NCBI GenBank assembly: GCA_964036195.1
Contig: OZ038457.1
Coordinates: forward strand, 15,341,147-15,405,146
Source of the DNA: Sphaerolaimus hirsutus
Lineage: Eukaryota > Nematoda > Chromadorea > Monhysterida > Sphaerolaimidae
Reading direction: 5' to 3'
Length of the DNA stretch: 64,000 bases
Of this stretch, positions 1 to 10,800 are shown one piece after another. How positions within the stretch are numbered: the stretch's first letter is position 1; each line of letters begins with the position of its first letter. The notes under the pieces are model-generated. The model was not told the DNA's origin and did not search any database. It saw only the letters and a program-made list of their open reading frames with translations. A program made the position numbers and the translations under genes.

Positions 1-74
1 AGTTGACACGCATGTGTGGACCGCCAAAAGTATGGGGTACCACACAGGATTAACGATTCCGACGAGACAATGTA

Positions 75-1335
75 AACTGGTGGAAAATATAAATGAGAAA
101 ATCACTTTATTGTATTTTACAGATCCCACATGCAAGCTGTCAGGCTGTCATCTTGTGTGAGGGTGACCCCAAGTGTTCACTATATATACCCTAGGGGGCA
201 CCCCCCTCAGGCCACCCTTGCTGCAGAAAATAATTTTTTAATCATTTTTTTCTGGAAAATATAAATGAGAATTCCATACAAATTTTTGTTCCTGATGAAA
301 TTCATATTTTTCATAATTTTTTTTCTATACACTTTAGACAAAAAAGTTTTTTTGACATTGGTAGAGTGTAAGTACGCGCAACTTTTCTACCCCCTCAGAA
401 ACCCCAGAAGCCCCACACGATGATGGCATTGTTGATCAAATAAAAAAAAATTTTTGGTTAAAAACGTAGGTTAGAAAAAGTGGACAATCCACTATCCCAA
501 GCTATTTATGGAGCACATGGGGGCCAGAATTGGCTTGCTCAGTGTCAGGGGCAACATATGGCTGCTCCTGGGCCCCGTTTTTGCACTTACGTATTTTTTA
601 TAGCAAATGGTAAGAACAGCCCTGTGTAAAGAGGGCAATCACGTGACAGCGCGTCCAGCGCCTGCAGTGTCATGATGCAAATCACAAAATACTTGTGCCC
701 ATTCAATGTGGGCACTAATTATCTGATAAAAACCTATTGGGGCTGATGGGCAATGTGCCCTGTATCTAGTGTGACTGGCCCAAACAAATAAAGAGGTCAT
801 GTCCAGAAAATCAAAAATCACAGTTTTTTTATTACAACCACAATTGAGGTAATCACAAAGTTTAAAATCATTGTTGACATGGCTTCGTGGCACATGTCTG
901 TATATTGGGGGTAATTTTTGTGTGGGGGAGTTGGCTCGGGGTCAAAATATACCCCCTACTTACCAGTGGGTCAAAACGATGGCTTTGGGCAAGCCACAAG
1001 GAATTTTTATTTTTTGAAAAAGCACCAACACAAGTGTATTCATCGCTTGTGTTGTTAGCACACCAAAAAAAGGCTGCACACTTTACCGCAGCCATATTTT
1101 GTGTGGTTTTTTGAAAATTCTCATTTATATTTTCCGGGAAAAAATTGGCAAAATTTTTTCATTTATCTGTAGCAGCAGAACAGGGGGGTGCCATGGGGTG
1201 CCACTTGGCATTTATGTAGGCAAATGTTGTGGGCACCCCCACAACAAATGGCAGTCATATTGGGTTGCACGTTTCCCTGTGAGATTGTTATGAAAAATGA
1301 GGTACCTGATTTCTCATTTAAATGTGCCACCAGTT
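75..1335. mobile_element. TA-flanked inverted-repeat element (mariner-like MITE)
   Basis: The termini AACTGGTGG and CCACCAGTT face each other and are each flanked by TA, as expected for a Tc1/mariner-type insertion. The inner arms also pair: an AAAATATAAATGAGAA block near 245-275 recurs inverted near 1110-1140. No transposase-like reading frame is visible in the 1.26 kb, so it is probably non-autonomous. No gene is seen in 1-1456. The first 20 bases resemble the right end of the TTGACA repeat found elsewhere in the window. Confidence 0.6.
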
Positions 1336-1456
1336 TAGTTTTACTTTAAGAAACTTTGCTTCTCTTCGATTAGGTGGTGTGTTCAACGACTTATGGAGAG
1401 CATAAGGAAATATAATTATTCTACATTGCTATTCGCAAGAACAAGATTATAGTTTA

Positions 1457-4400
1457 TCATTCATCGGCATGCCGATGCATCAATCGGAAGCTCCACTTCT
1501 GTTCTGGGTTTATACTCGATGTCAAAAATACCTGTAGATTTGAACATTTTGCTTGATTTGTGAAAATAATGTGGTGACCTTTTTCATCAACACAACTAAC
1601 ACATGAATCCATTTGTTCTTCTGAATAACAGTTTTCCAAATCTGCTAATGCCATCTGCAAATATTTGCAGAGTAAAATTGTTGGTGTTGATATTGCTTAG
1701 TGTTTGCAGCACAAGATTTCTAGCACAGCGCAGTCTCTGCGCACATTAGTAAACCACCGAAATTTGGGAGGTTCAAATCTGTTTTGAACATATTTGAGTT
1801 TACCAGGCAGAGAAGGTTGTCAACTAGTGTTGACAGCGATCAAAAATTATGCATTGTAAACTCAAATGTCATGAAAACACAACAGACCTATGCAAACATG
1901 TGTTTCCCAAATTTCGACGGCGCAATGGTGGTATGCGTGGCCACATACCGTATTTACTGCCGTGACGATGGTCATTTTTCCCAGTAACCCGTAGCGTATT
2001 GCGGAGTTTCCCAATGCCATCTCTCCCCATGCGTTATTTCGTATGAATTGGGTGCACCTTTCCCACTCGGTTCCCTGATATCTTGTGGAGATGTCAAGTG
2101 GTGTTAGTGATACTCCAGACGAGTAGTGGTGCTCAACCTCAATCATGAAAGGACGTGCCTGTGAGAACAGTTTTGGCGCGGTGTGATATTTTGTGTTTAT
2201 GGCTCGCGGTGCATCGGCTCGGCACACTCACCCCTGTGAGCATCAACTTCTCATTATATCCCACTTGCTCCATAGCCAATCTCAAGTCATCCAGACATTC
2301 CGACTGATCGTGTTCATCCGCGGTTTGTTCATCCAGCTCCATTTGGTGCAGTGCGATGAAACCACGCATTGACAACTCATCTTTCGCTGTTGTGTGCAGT
2401 TTGGCTGCGCGTGTACAATTTAGTGACTTCACGCATTATTCTGTTACGTCTGTAAGGGCACACACACTAGTTGACATAACAAATAAATGTCAACTAAATA
2501 ACAAAAAATGTTGAAAAGCGTCACACTTAGCAGAAACAATGAAAATAAAGTGCCACAATATAAAATTAACTATGCTCTTTCACATAGGAATGTTGAAATC
2601 ACGTGGTTATTCAAAATTTAGTTGACACTAATTTTGATGTCAACTAGTGTATGTGGCCCCTAAAAGCGGATTCACATTTGACTACTTCCCACTCCTCATC
2701 GCCTACTTGCTCGTCACCAGTTCTCTGATTGTACAGACTGAATTCGCTCTGATTAAGGCCCCCACTATCATCTAGGTCAAACATGTCGAAAATGTTCAAT
2801 AGTGACATGCGCAATCGTTTTGACAATTTGTTCCCATTCTCGATCATGATTTTGGTGTCCATTTTGTTTGGTTCTTGGCTTTGGTGCCTTTGTAATCCGA
2901 CGGCATACGGTACCAGTGTGTAAGTAGAGTGTGGATTTGGTGTGAAGGTGCAGTAGCTGCTACCCTGTGTTTTTGTAAGTGTATTTGGGAAGGTTGATGG
3001 ATTTTTATGTAGGTACATTGTGGCAGAGTTGTTAAAAGTACCTAACTTTTTTCAAAGTATAAGTAAACGTAAAGTATCTAAAAAAATTACTCACCTCCTG
3101 AGTACCGAAAGCGTAAAGTAAAATTTTTTACTTTTACTCATGAGTAAACATGAGTAAAATACTTTTCCACCTAGAAAACGTAAAAGTGAGTCTTTTTTCG
3201 GAATTTTGTCCCAATTTTCACTCGAAATTACTAATTTTCGTATTTTTTTGACAATTTTTATTTTCAAATTCATTAGTTCTTGTGTTTTATGCCTATTTTC
3301 AGTAATTTTTCCCTTTTTTCGCTTTTTTCTCCTTTCTTCCCCATCTATGCCTTGAAATAGACTATAACAAAGCCTATCTGAAATACGTTTTCTGTACTCG
3401 AGTACTTTTAAAAAGTATACGTAAAAGCGAGTACAGGTGCTTTTCCCAAAGTATAGATAAACGTAATTACTCAGTACTCGAGCATACGTACTTTTTGAGT
3501 AAACGTAAATACGTATTACCAACTACCGTATTTCCTCGAAATACCCCCGGGGGGTTTATTTTTTCAGAGTGAGAATTTTGAGGGGGGTTAAACGAGGGGG
3601 GGGGGTATTTCGAGGGGGGGGGGTTTATTATTTCGCCAGAAATTTTTTGAAAACCAAGTACTAAAGTGTCGTCTGAAACGTACGCAGACGTCGAAAATGC
3701 AACAAAAATCGCCATTTATAAGACTCTAAAGACTTGTATAAGTGTGTAGACGTATAATCACTGTTCTCACGTAACAGAGTCATCGTTTTTAACGTGTGTT
3801 TTGCATTACCCAGATGACAAACCGCAGCCTTTGTCATTTACGTTCTCTATACACTTAATTTGGGGGGGGGGTATTTCGAGGGGGGGGGGTTTATAAGTTC
3901 ATAGTGTCCATTTTGAGGGGGGGTATTTCGAGGAAATACGGTATGCATTGTGGTCGATGGTTCATGGGGGATCATACGCATCTAGTTTTCGATAAAAAAG
4001 TGATTATGCCGAGTTTTCTTTGTGAGGGTTTTATATACACCAAAATCTCGGGCATCAAAATATTCCAGAGTAATACCAATTACCTAACTTTTGCAATTGT
4101 CCTTTCGTAGAAACTATTTTCTGGATCAGATAAATTCTTCCATTGTACAATTCCGGGTGAATTAAGCTTTTGGTACATTTTGCAAAAGAGAACAGGATGA
4201 TACAATTTATCATGATTAGAAGTATTGGATAATATTTAGTCTTAAAGCAAATTCCACCCATAACATCCAGCCGACCTCAGTGGTACACCCTTCAGTCACA
4301 GCAACAACGGTATTGCTTTTTTTATCCAGAACAGCCAACCAGAATTCTGTTGTTGCTGATGTTGCCGGTATGTCAGCTGAATGATTTGAAATGCAAATTG

Positions 4401-7400
4401 ATTCTCTATTTTGAATGGCGTTAGCAATTTGGAAAGCATCGTGAAAGGTGGACTTACTGCTGCTGACATCGTTGATTTTGACTGTTACAGATCCTGATGT
4501 TCCATTGCACCGCAGGTCATATGTGTTGCTGTCTATGCTGCTATCCTCATTCCTGAACACACATCCCTTCAGTTTCGTCGCAAGTGTATCCTGTGAAACA
4601 TGTTTCCTGGTATAATATTTATTTATGGTACATGTGAATATTTACAGACACCTTACTACCTTTGCTTGTTTAACCCAACTTGTTTTGGTGAGAGTTACTT
4701 TCGACAGGACATTTACCAGAATTACCTTTCACCACCACAAACTCATTATTTACGTGTTCGAGATGGGTAAAAAACAGTTCCTAGTACTTTTTTTGACAGT
4801 ATCGGTCAAGCAAGACTCCTGAGTAGTGATGTAAAAGGCGCCAGGAATTTGGCGCCAAGCGCCATGACCAACTCCAGTTTCTCACCTTGTTCCCTTCTGT
4901 GTGTCTTCCTGATTTTACAATTTTCTTAACACTTTCTACCCTGAATTGAACAGAATCACCAGTTGGTATAGCTTCAATCAAATTTTTGTCTCCATCTAAA
5001 ACTGTCGAATGACTTTGACCATTTTCTGATTCATTCTGAGAGACTCTCTGGGAACCTATAATTGATTGTAGGTCAATAAATTGAAGCTGGTCAACAACTT
5101 TTCACAAAAATGCATTTTTAAAGAAGCCCAACATCGAACACTGTCCCTTCCGCTGCTGAGAGCACTGTCTATATCGCTCTTGTAACTGGAACTGGGCCCT
5201 GATGATGATGCCTGAGTGATTGTTGCTGCAGTAGTTTGAGATTTGCTCAATTTGAGATCTGTTTGATTGGAGCTCATTGAATGCGATGAATTGTATTCTG
5301 TTACGTGTGGTTTTTGTCTCACTGGGTCACTTATTTTGTTTGTCTGAAATCGAGGTTCTTGAGTGTTTAGGTACCTATTGTTTAACCTGCACCATTAATA
5401 TGTAAAAACGTAACTTGGTATGCCCGGCAGACAGCACACCTAGTATGAAAACCTACCATAATTTAATGAATAAATTTTGATAAATTCATTAATTTTGATA
5501 AATTTTGTAATTGATTAATTCATATTAAAAACGAAATATTATGATAACAAACTGTAAAAATTTTGGTTCATTATTCAGATGGGTTATGGTAGGTTTTCAT
5601 ACTAAGTGTGCTGTCCGCCGCGTATACATAATTACATATTTGTTATGACCTATTGGGGTTAACACCTGAGATTTTCTGAGATTTTTAAAATATTAATTTC
5701 GCAGAGATTTTTTCAATGCTAATCGCGGTAACTAGGTACAAATGTTTCCTTACAATACAAACTACAAACGGTTCACAGCGGATTTATGTGTTTCCTAATT
5801 TTCGAAATTGGTAGAAAAGGTGTGTAGACACATTGTGCATTTTACCTTTTCATTCGAACTTCTCTCTTCCCTGTGTTCCCGGACCCTCGGCTTACATCTA
5901 ATAGCCTCACGTTTCTCAAATGCATCCAAAGAAGCCAAATTTCTCATCAAAACCCGATGTGTGTTGCGCTCGATCATGGCAATAAATTCTTCATAATCGA
6001 TCCTGCCATCCCTGTTTTTGTCTGCCTTTCGGAAGACAGTCTTGATCTCAGATTCAGGCATTGCATTGGTGTCACTCTGAAATTTCTACCTTGCAGAAAG
6101 TGAAATATCGGATTTAAGGTAAAATAGAATTGTGCACAATGGCCAACAATTCTGAGCATTTCATTCAATTCTTCTACTGACAGAAAACCATCGTTGTCTG
6201 TGTCGAGCTTGCGGAATGCCACCCGCAGGTCGACTGGCTTTCTGAACACATTTGACCAAGAACTGATAGCTCTCTGGCAGGTTTCCAGCGACATTGTATC
6301 CTCCACACCAGCTGTAAATACTTCCGGATATCTCGATGCGTTTACAACTTACTTTTTAAACCGTATTTACTCGAATACCGTATTACCTCGAAATACCCCC
6401 ATGGGGGTTTATTATTTCGCCAGCAAAATTTGAGGGGGGGTTAATTCGAGGGGGGGGTTCATTCGAGGGGGGGTTTTATTATTTCGCCAGAAAATTTTGT
6501 GGAATTCATAGTAAAGAATACGCTATTTCTTACACAAAAACGGTAATAAATGTGAGAAATTAGGTTATATTGAGGCTATAGATGTACATCTGTACACAAA
6601 TGAGCGTATAAGAGTAGCTGCGATGAAAATACGTAGTAATAAATACATCATGTACATTGCATACATGATGTACATCATTCCGGAGGGGGGGTATTTCGAG
6701 GGGGGGGGGTTTATTATTTCCCCAGCCCATTTTGAGGGGGGGTTAATTCGAGGGGGGGTTCATTCAAGGGGGGGGGGCTAATTCGAGGTAATACGGTAAA
6801 TCCCCCGGGAAATTTTTTTTCTTCACACTTTTTTGAGGGGGGGGGGGGGCTATTCGAAGGGGAATTATTCAAGGGGGAATAAATTTTTTCATAAAAATTT
6901 TCAAGCGAATTTCTATCAATTCGTTTTATGAAATATGCTTTGTAACAAAAAAATTCATCGATTGTTTTAAAGATATTGGCAGTATATTTTCTTCCATCGC
7001 TGAGGGATTATTCGAGGGGGATTTATTCAAGGGGGATTATACATTTGGTGGCGCATTGGTGGAGCGAATTTGATGGGATGAAATTGTCCAGGATTAAAAT
7101 ACATAGTTTCAAATAGGCTTTTATCAAACATCGAGCATTTTGCCATTGTCATTGATAGACCTGCGGCACTGTTCAACATACACGCAACCGACCGTGTTCT
7201 TTCCAGCACTTTTTTATTTGTCTCCCAGTAGCTGTCAATCCAGCCTGCTGTAGCACCGAGTGGAACTGCCCAGAACTTTTCAGCGGCTTGTCCAGGCAGC
7301 CCACCACCGTCAGATATGCCGCTTTGACAATCTTTGTCATTTTTTCGTCATTTTCGAATGTCTGTGGCGATTTACTCGACAGCCGTTCTCTGGCGGGACT

Positions 7401-7427
7401 TTTGCCCCCCAGGTCGTGTGGCCTCAT
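1457..7427 (-). CDS. EFCAB7: EFCAB7 homologue, EF-hand ciliary protein
   Basis: Exons in transcript order: 7427-7193, 6311-~6134, ~6090-5846, 5343-5142, 5055-4886, 4590-4289, 4166-~4088, ~2880-2676, 2404-2232, 2158-1958, 1654-1457; stop TGA at 1457-1459. About 640 residues, close to vertebrate EFCAB7. The N-terminus has the family signature KAAYLTV...VLQQAG. Two paired EF-hands follow (LDTDNDGFLSVEELNEML, then ADKNRDGRIDYEEF), a Ser/Thr-rich linker, and a late EF-hand-like loop (FDLDDSGGLNQSEF). The C-terminal part (DELSMRGFIALHQMELD, CVDEKGHHIIFTNQAKC) also follows EFCAB7. In vertebrates EFCAB7 with IQCE tethers the EVC-EVC2 complex at the base of the primary cilium for Hedgehog signalling; that role is inferred here. 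Most phases were checked; boundaries marked ~ were not settled. Introns hold several MITEs. Confidence 0.88.
2455..2660. mobile_element. TTGACA-family MITE in an EFCAB7 intron
   Basis: About 200 bp, bounded by inverted copies of CACACTAGTTGACAT and ATGTCAACTAGTGTA, with a second internal pair of GTTGACA motifs. It fills most of the intron between exons 2404-2232 and ~2880-2676. Related copies lie at 52780-52990 and 54935-55130, and fragments at 1-20, 18770-18805 and about 55848-55880. No coding capacity. Confidence 0.6.
3018..3522. mobile_element. GTAAACGTA-rich MITE copy (CAGAGTTGT family)
   Basis: Begins near GCAGAGTTGTTAAAAGTACC and ends near GTATTACCAAC. The interior is dominated by degenerate TACTCA/GTAAACGTAAA motifs. 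The same family is complete, with an 8-bp duplication, at 33134-33659, and fragments lie at 22300-22625 and 61000-61150. It is in an EFCAB7 intron. Confidence 0.5.
3528..3941. mobile_element. TA-flanked CCGTATTNCC MITE with TTCGAGGGGGG blocks
   Basis: TA precedes CCGTATTTCCTCGAAATACC and TA follows its inverted copy GGTATTTCGAGGAAATACGG. Inside are several TTCGAGGGGGGG units with long G runs around an AT-rich core. Other copies are at 6380-6798, 10487-10911 and 29573-29983. TA duplication and perfect terminal inversion suggest a Tc1/mariner-type MITE. Confidence 0.7.
5415..5630. mobile_element. GGCGGACAGCACAC-type hairpin MITE
   Basis: Inverted arms: GGCAGACAGCACACCTAGTA with CTACCATAA on the left, and the matching TATGGTAG with CTAAGTGTGCTGTCCGCC on the right, about 215 bp. 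Related pairs with the same CTACCATAA/TATGGTAGGT arms occur at 41130-41335 and 41660-41850. Non-coding, inside an EFCAB7 intron. Confidence 0.6.
6380..6798. mobile_element. TA-flanked CCGTATTACC MITE
   Basis: TA|CCGTATTACCTCGAAATACC on the left and GGTAATACGG|TA on the right, with repeated AATTCGAGGGGGGG and TTATTTCGCCAG units between. Same family as 3528-3941. It lies in EFCAB7 intron 1. Confidence 0.7.
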
Positions 7428-7863
7428 TTTTGAATAATTTTCTTTGTGTATGTAGGTGACTTATTTCAGTTTGATATGCGTTCGCTGGCGTGCATGCATA
7501 TTTTACGTTGCTGCGTCGCTTCCCGCGCAGTGTTGCCATGGCAATAACCCGAGTCTTGGTTGCACGTTGCGCTGATTACACGTTGGCTTACACATGCGCA
7601 GTGCGGTGTTGTAATTCTGGCTGTGTGCCAGCAAGTCAGCTGTTGCTGGGCATGAAGTCTGCTTGAAACTGACAGTTATCTGCTGGAGACTGCTAAAACG
7701 ACCATGTATTCGCTAAAAAGGCGGACCGTCGGCGCTCTTTCACTGGCACAAGTTATGCTGGAATAATGCCAATCAATGAAAAATGGAAAACACCTCGGTG
7801 CAGTCCTGATATTTTAAGTTGTTTGCCAGCGACCTCTGCGTCGGCTCTTTCGCTTGTGAAACC
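7428..7863. promoter_or_regulatory. Bidirectional EFCAB7/FBXO4 promoter with an RFX X-box
   Basis: The EFCAB7 start codon (minus, 7427) and the proposed FBXO4 start codon (plus, 7864, in the strong context ACCATGG) are 436 bp apart and head to head. The interval is richer in CpG than neighbouring introns. At 7532-7545 lies GTTGCCATGGCAAT, matching the palindromic X-box consensus GTTGCCATGGCAAC at 13 of 14 positions, about 105 bp upstream of the EFCAB7 ATG. RFX factors drive ciliary genes through such sites close to the start codon in animals. Binding here is inferred. Confidence 0.65.
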
Positions 7864-10800
7864 ATGGCTGAAGCACTGGTAGAATGCCCACCGCGTGCGA
7901 TTTCTGGCAGACCCACTGTGGTGGATGAGGTGCCCTTTTTAAGGAATAGCCTTGCTTGAAAAGGTTTTGGCTGGTTGCCAAAATGTGTTGAAATTGCAGG
8001 TGCGCCGATTATTTTCCATCTACCGGCTGCACACGGGCGCCGAACCGATGGCGGGCGGTGCCCAGAACTTGCTGAAGTTGTTCACCAGCTCCAAGCAGCG
8101 CGCCACCGCGGCCGACTGCAGCGCGTCCGACGTGCTCTTCGAGCTGCCCGAGATAAAGGTGGCGCGCGCCAGATGCAGAATGGAGATGCTGCCCGTGTGT
8201 TTGGTTTGAATTTATGTTTTCTTGCTTTTATCATTGAAGTAATAAACACTGTTGTCATTTAGAAAGATATGGACTTTGTTAAAAAAAACGCTAATGGACA
8301 ATGAGTGTTGTTTGTTATAAATGTTTAATTTTCGATTTTACGAAAAACAAAAACAAAAAAACATGACGAGCACCTCGTTGGATTCGGGGGGGGGGGGGGG
8401 TTGGCATATTTTCAGATCGTGTACTCCACCGTTTCCTACCGATGAAACCGTCAACCGTTGATGATAGATTCGCTAGTTAAGCAATATGGGTCGAAGGTCA
8501 AATTTACCTATAAAATTGTCGCATGATGGTTTATTCCACAGATTACTATTCGCCTGAAAATTTGCGGCTACTTGACGCCCGGTGATCTCTGCAATTTATC
8601 AGCAACTTGCCTTTCTTGGTTGGTTTTTCGACTGATTTCTGCTCAGGGGTTTAGTGGATTTGGACCCACCCGGGGTTCAGATAGATTCATCGTTCATAGT
8701 TCACTCCTCCAGGGGGATAGATAGCAAAAAAAATGGGGGGGTCAATATATAGGCTTTTCCAAGGTACAGAAGGGAGAAAAGGGAAACATCGCTAAAAGTA
8801 GGTAGGTGAAAAACAGCTCAAAATAGGTATATAAACATATATAGTGCACAAAATAGCTGAAAATAGGCAATAAACACATGAACTAGCGATTTTGAAGGTG
8901 AAAAACTATAAAAAGTTGGCGATTTTTGACCGAATATCGGGGTAAAATTTCTCAAAATCGCTCCAGATAGATAGATAGCTGGACGATTGGGGGGGGGGGG
9001 TTAGGGGATAGTAGCCAAAAAATTTGCCTCCGGGATAGATAGATAGCTGAGCGGCCTCCGGGATAGATAGATAGCTGGCGGATTTGGGAGGGGGGTAACC
9101 CCCCCCCCCAACCCCCCACCCCATACTGAACCCCTGTTTCTACTAGCTGCTGAAATATTCACTGAGACTTGCAGGTACATCGTTGCCAATGATGAACTCC
9201 TATGGCGCCACATTTTGCAGCGCGAGTCCGCTTATTGGCCTTTCATTACTGATGACAAGAATCCCGAAATGTTCGCTGATTCGAGCTACAAACAAGTGTG
9301 AGTGTGTTTGATTCTTCTCTGTTTTATTGTTGTGTCAGACCATTTGGCGTTGTGTTGTTGGCGGTTTCAAACGTTTTATTAAAAAGGTTTCATTGAAGTA
9401 AAGTTTTGTCATAAAATGTAAAAAAAGTTTTCAAAGTTTAATGTGTTTATTCAATTGTAAAGAACTTTCTCGATTTATCGCCGTTCCATTTTGACGCCGA
9501 TACTCAGTATCTTTTCATTTTTATCGATATTCAATGGGTTGTGTTGTCCCACTCCAGCTCTAAATCGCGGCTCGTCATAATAAACCCATATATCATGCAC
9601 GCAGTTACCTGCGCTGCCGCCCCCATTGCGACAAGGCGGCCAGTGCGGCCAGTCCTTTGAGTTTATCGCTGCCAACTGCATCCGTGCTGCTCAACTTGAT
9701 CACTGGACATTGTCCACGCTTTTTCATGTTCGGTCCCGGCCTCGAGTCATCTTCCAGCCGCGTTGTACGCATGATACTCACTGACCAAGTGCGCAAGTTT
9801 TTTTTATCAACGGCGGATTGTTTATTTTTGTGTGGTCGACGTGCTTTTATGGCACTGTGCCGGTGCTCTTTACCCGGTGCTCCTATTTACTCAGTGCCAG
9901 GGGTATCCTTGATTTTGACCCTCTTGGGGGGTGGATAGATAGCAAATCGCTCCAGAGGGCTAGATAGCTGGAAAAAGGGGGGGGGGTTTGCGACTAACAA
10001 TATACGTGCTTTTTCAAGGTGTAGGAGGAAGGAAGGATGAAAAATTACGAAATTGAGAAATTCAGTAGATGAGCACCGGGTAAAGATGATCACTGGTCCT
10101 TAGTTTGCTTTTATATCAAATGCAATTGTCGCAGCACTTGCACGAGTTGAGCGATGGTGCTGCGAGACGGCGCGTGCCGCAAAACGGTGTCTACAGTCAA
10201 TTGGCCGGCTTGGAACGCAATCTTAGGTTCACCGTTACTGGCATGGTGCCAGGGGAAACTGCAGGTTTGTGATCGAGTCAATGATGCCCTCGCAAACTGA
10301 CTGGCAGGGGTCTTCTAGATTTCGACTCTCCGGGGGGTTGGGTAGATAGCAAATCGCTCCTCCGGAGGGATATAAAGCTGAAAATTTTCTGGGGAGGGGG
10401 TGGGGTTCGCGTGAGTTCAATATATAGGCATAGAAGGAAGAAAAGGGAGACAAATCGCTAAAATTAAGTTAAAAATGGGTATATACCGTATTACCTCGAA
10501 TTATCCCCCCCTTGAATTAACCCCCCCCCTCGAAATACCCCCCTAAATTTCGGCTGAGGAAAAAATAAACCCCCCCCTCGAAATACCCCCCCTAAAATTG
10601 AGTGTAACGTGAACGTACATGACAAATACCGCAGTTTGTGATCTGTACAATGCAGAACACCCGTTAAAACTGATGATTAAGTGCCGTTAGGGAAGGGTTT
10701 TTGTGTATATACAGTAATATATGCCTATAAACACACATAAATCTATGTGATTGTTAGATTTTTCTACGTCTGCGTATGGGGAATTTCCGATAATTTCTGG

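Noticed and set aside
8000-8210. Minus-strand frame with high third-position GC opposite FBXO4 exon 2
   Set aside because: The plus frame splices in phase into the F-box and supplies its LPEIK start; the minus frame has no partner exon.
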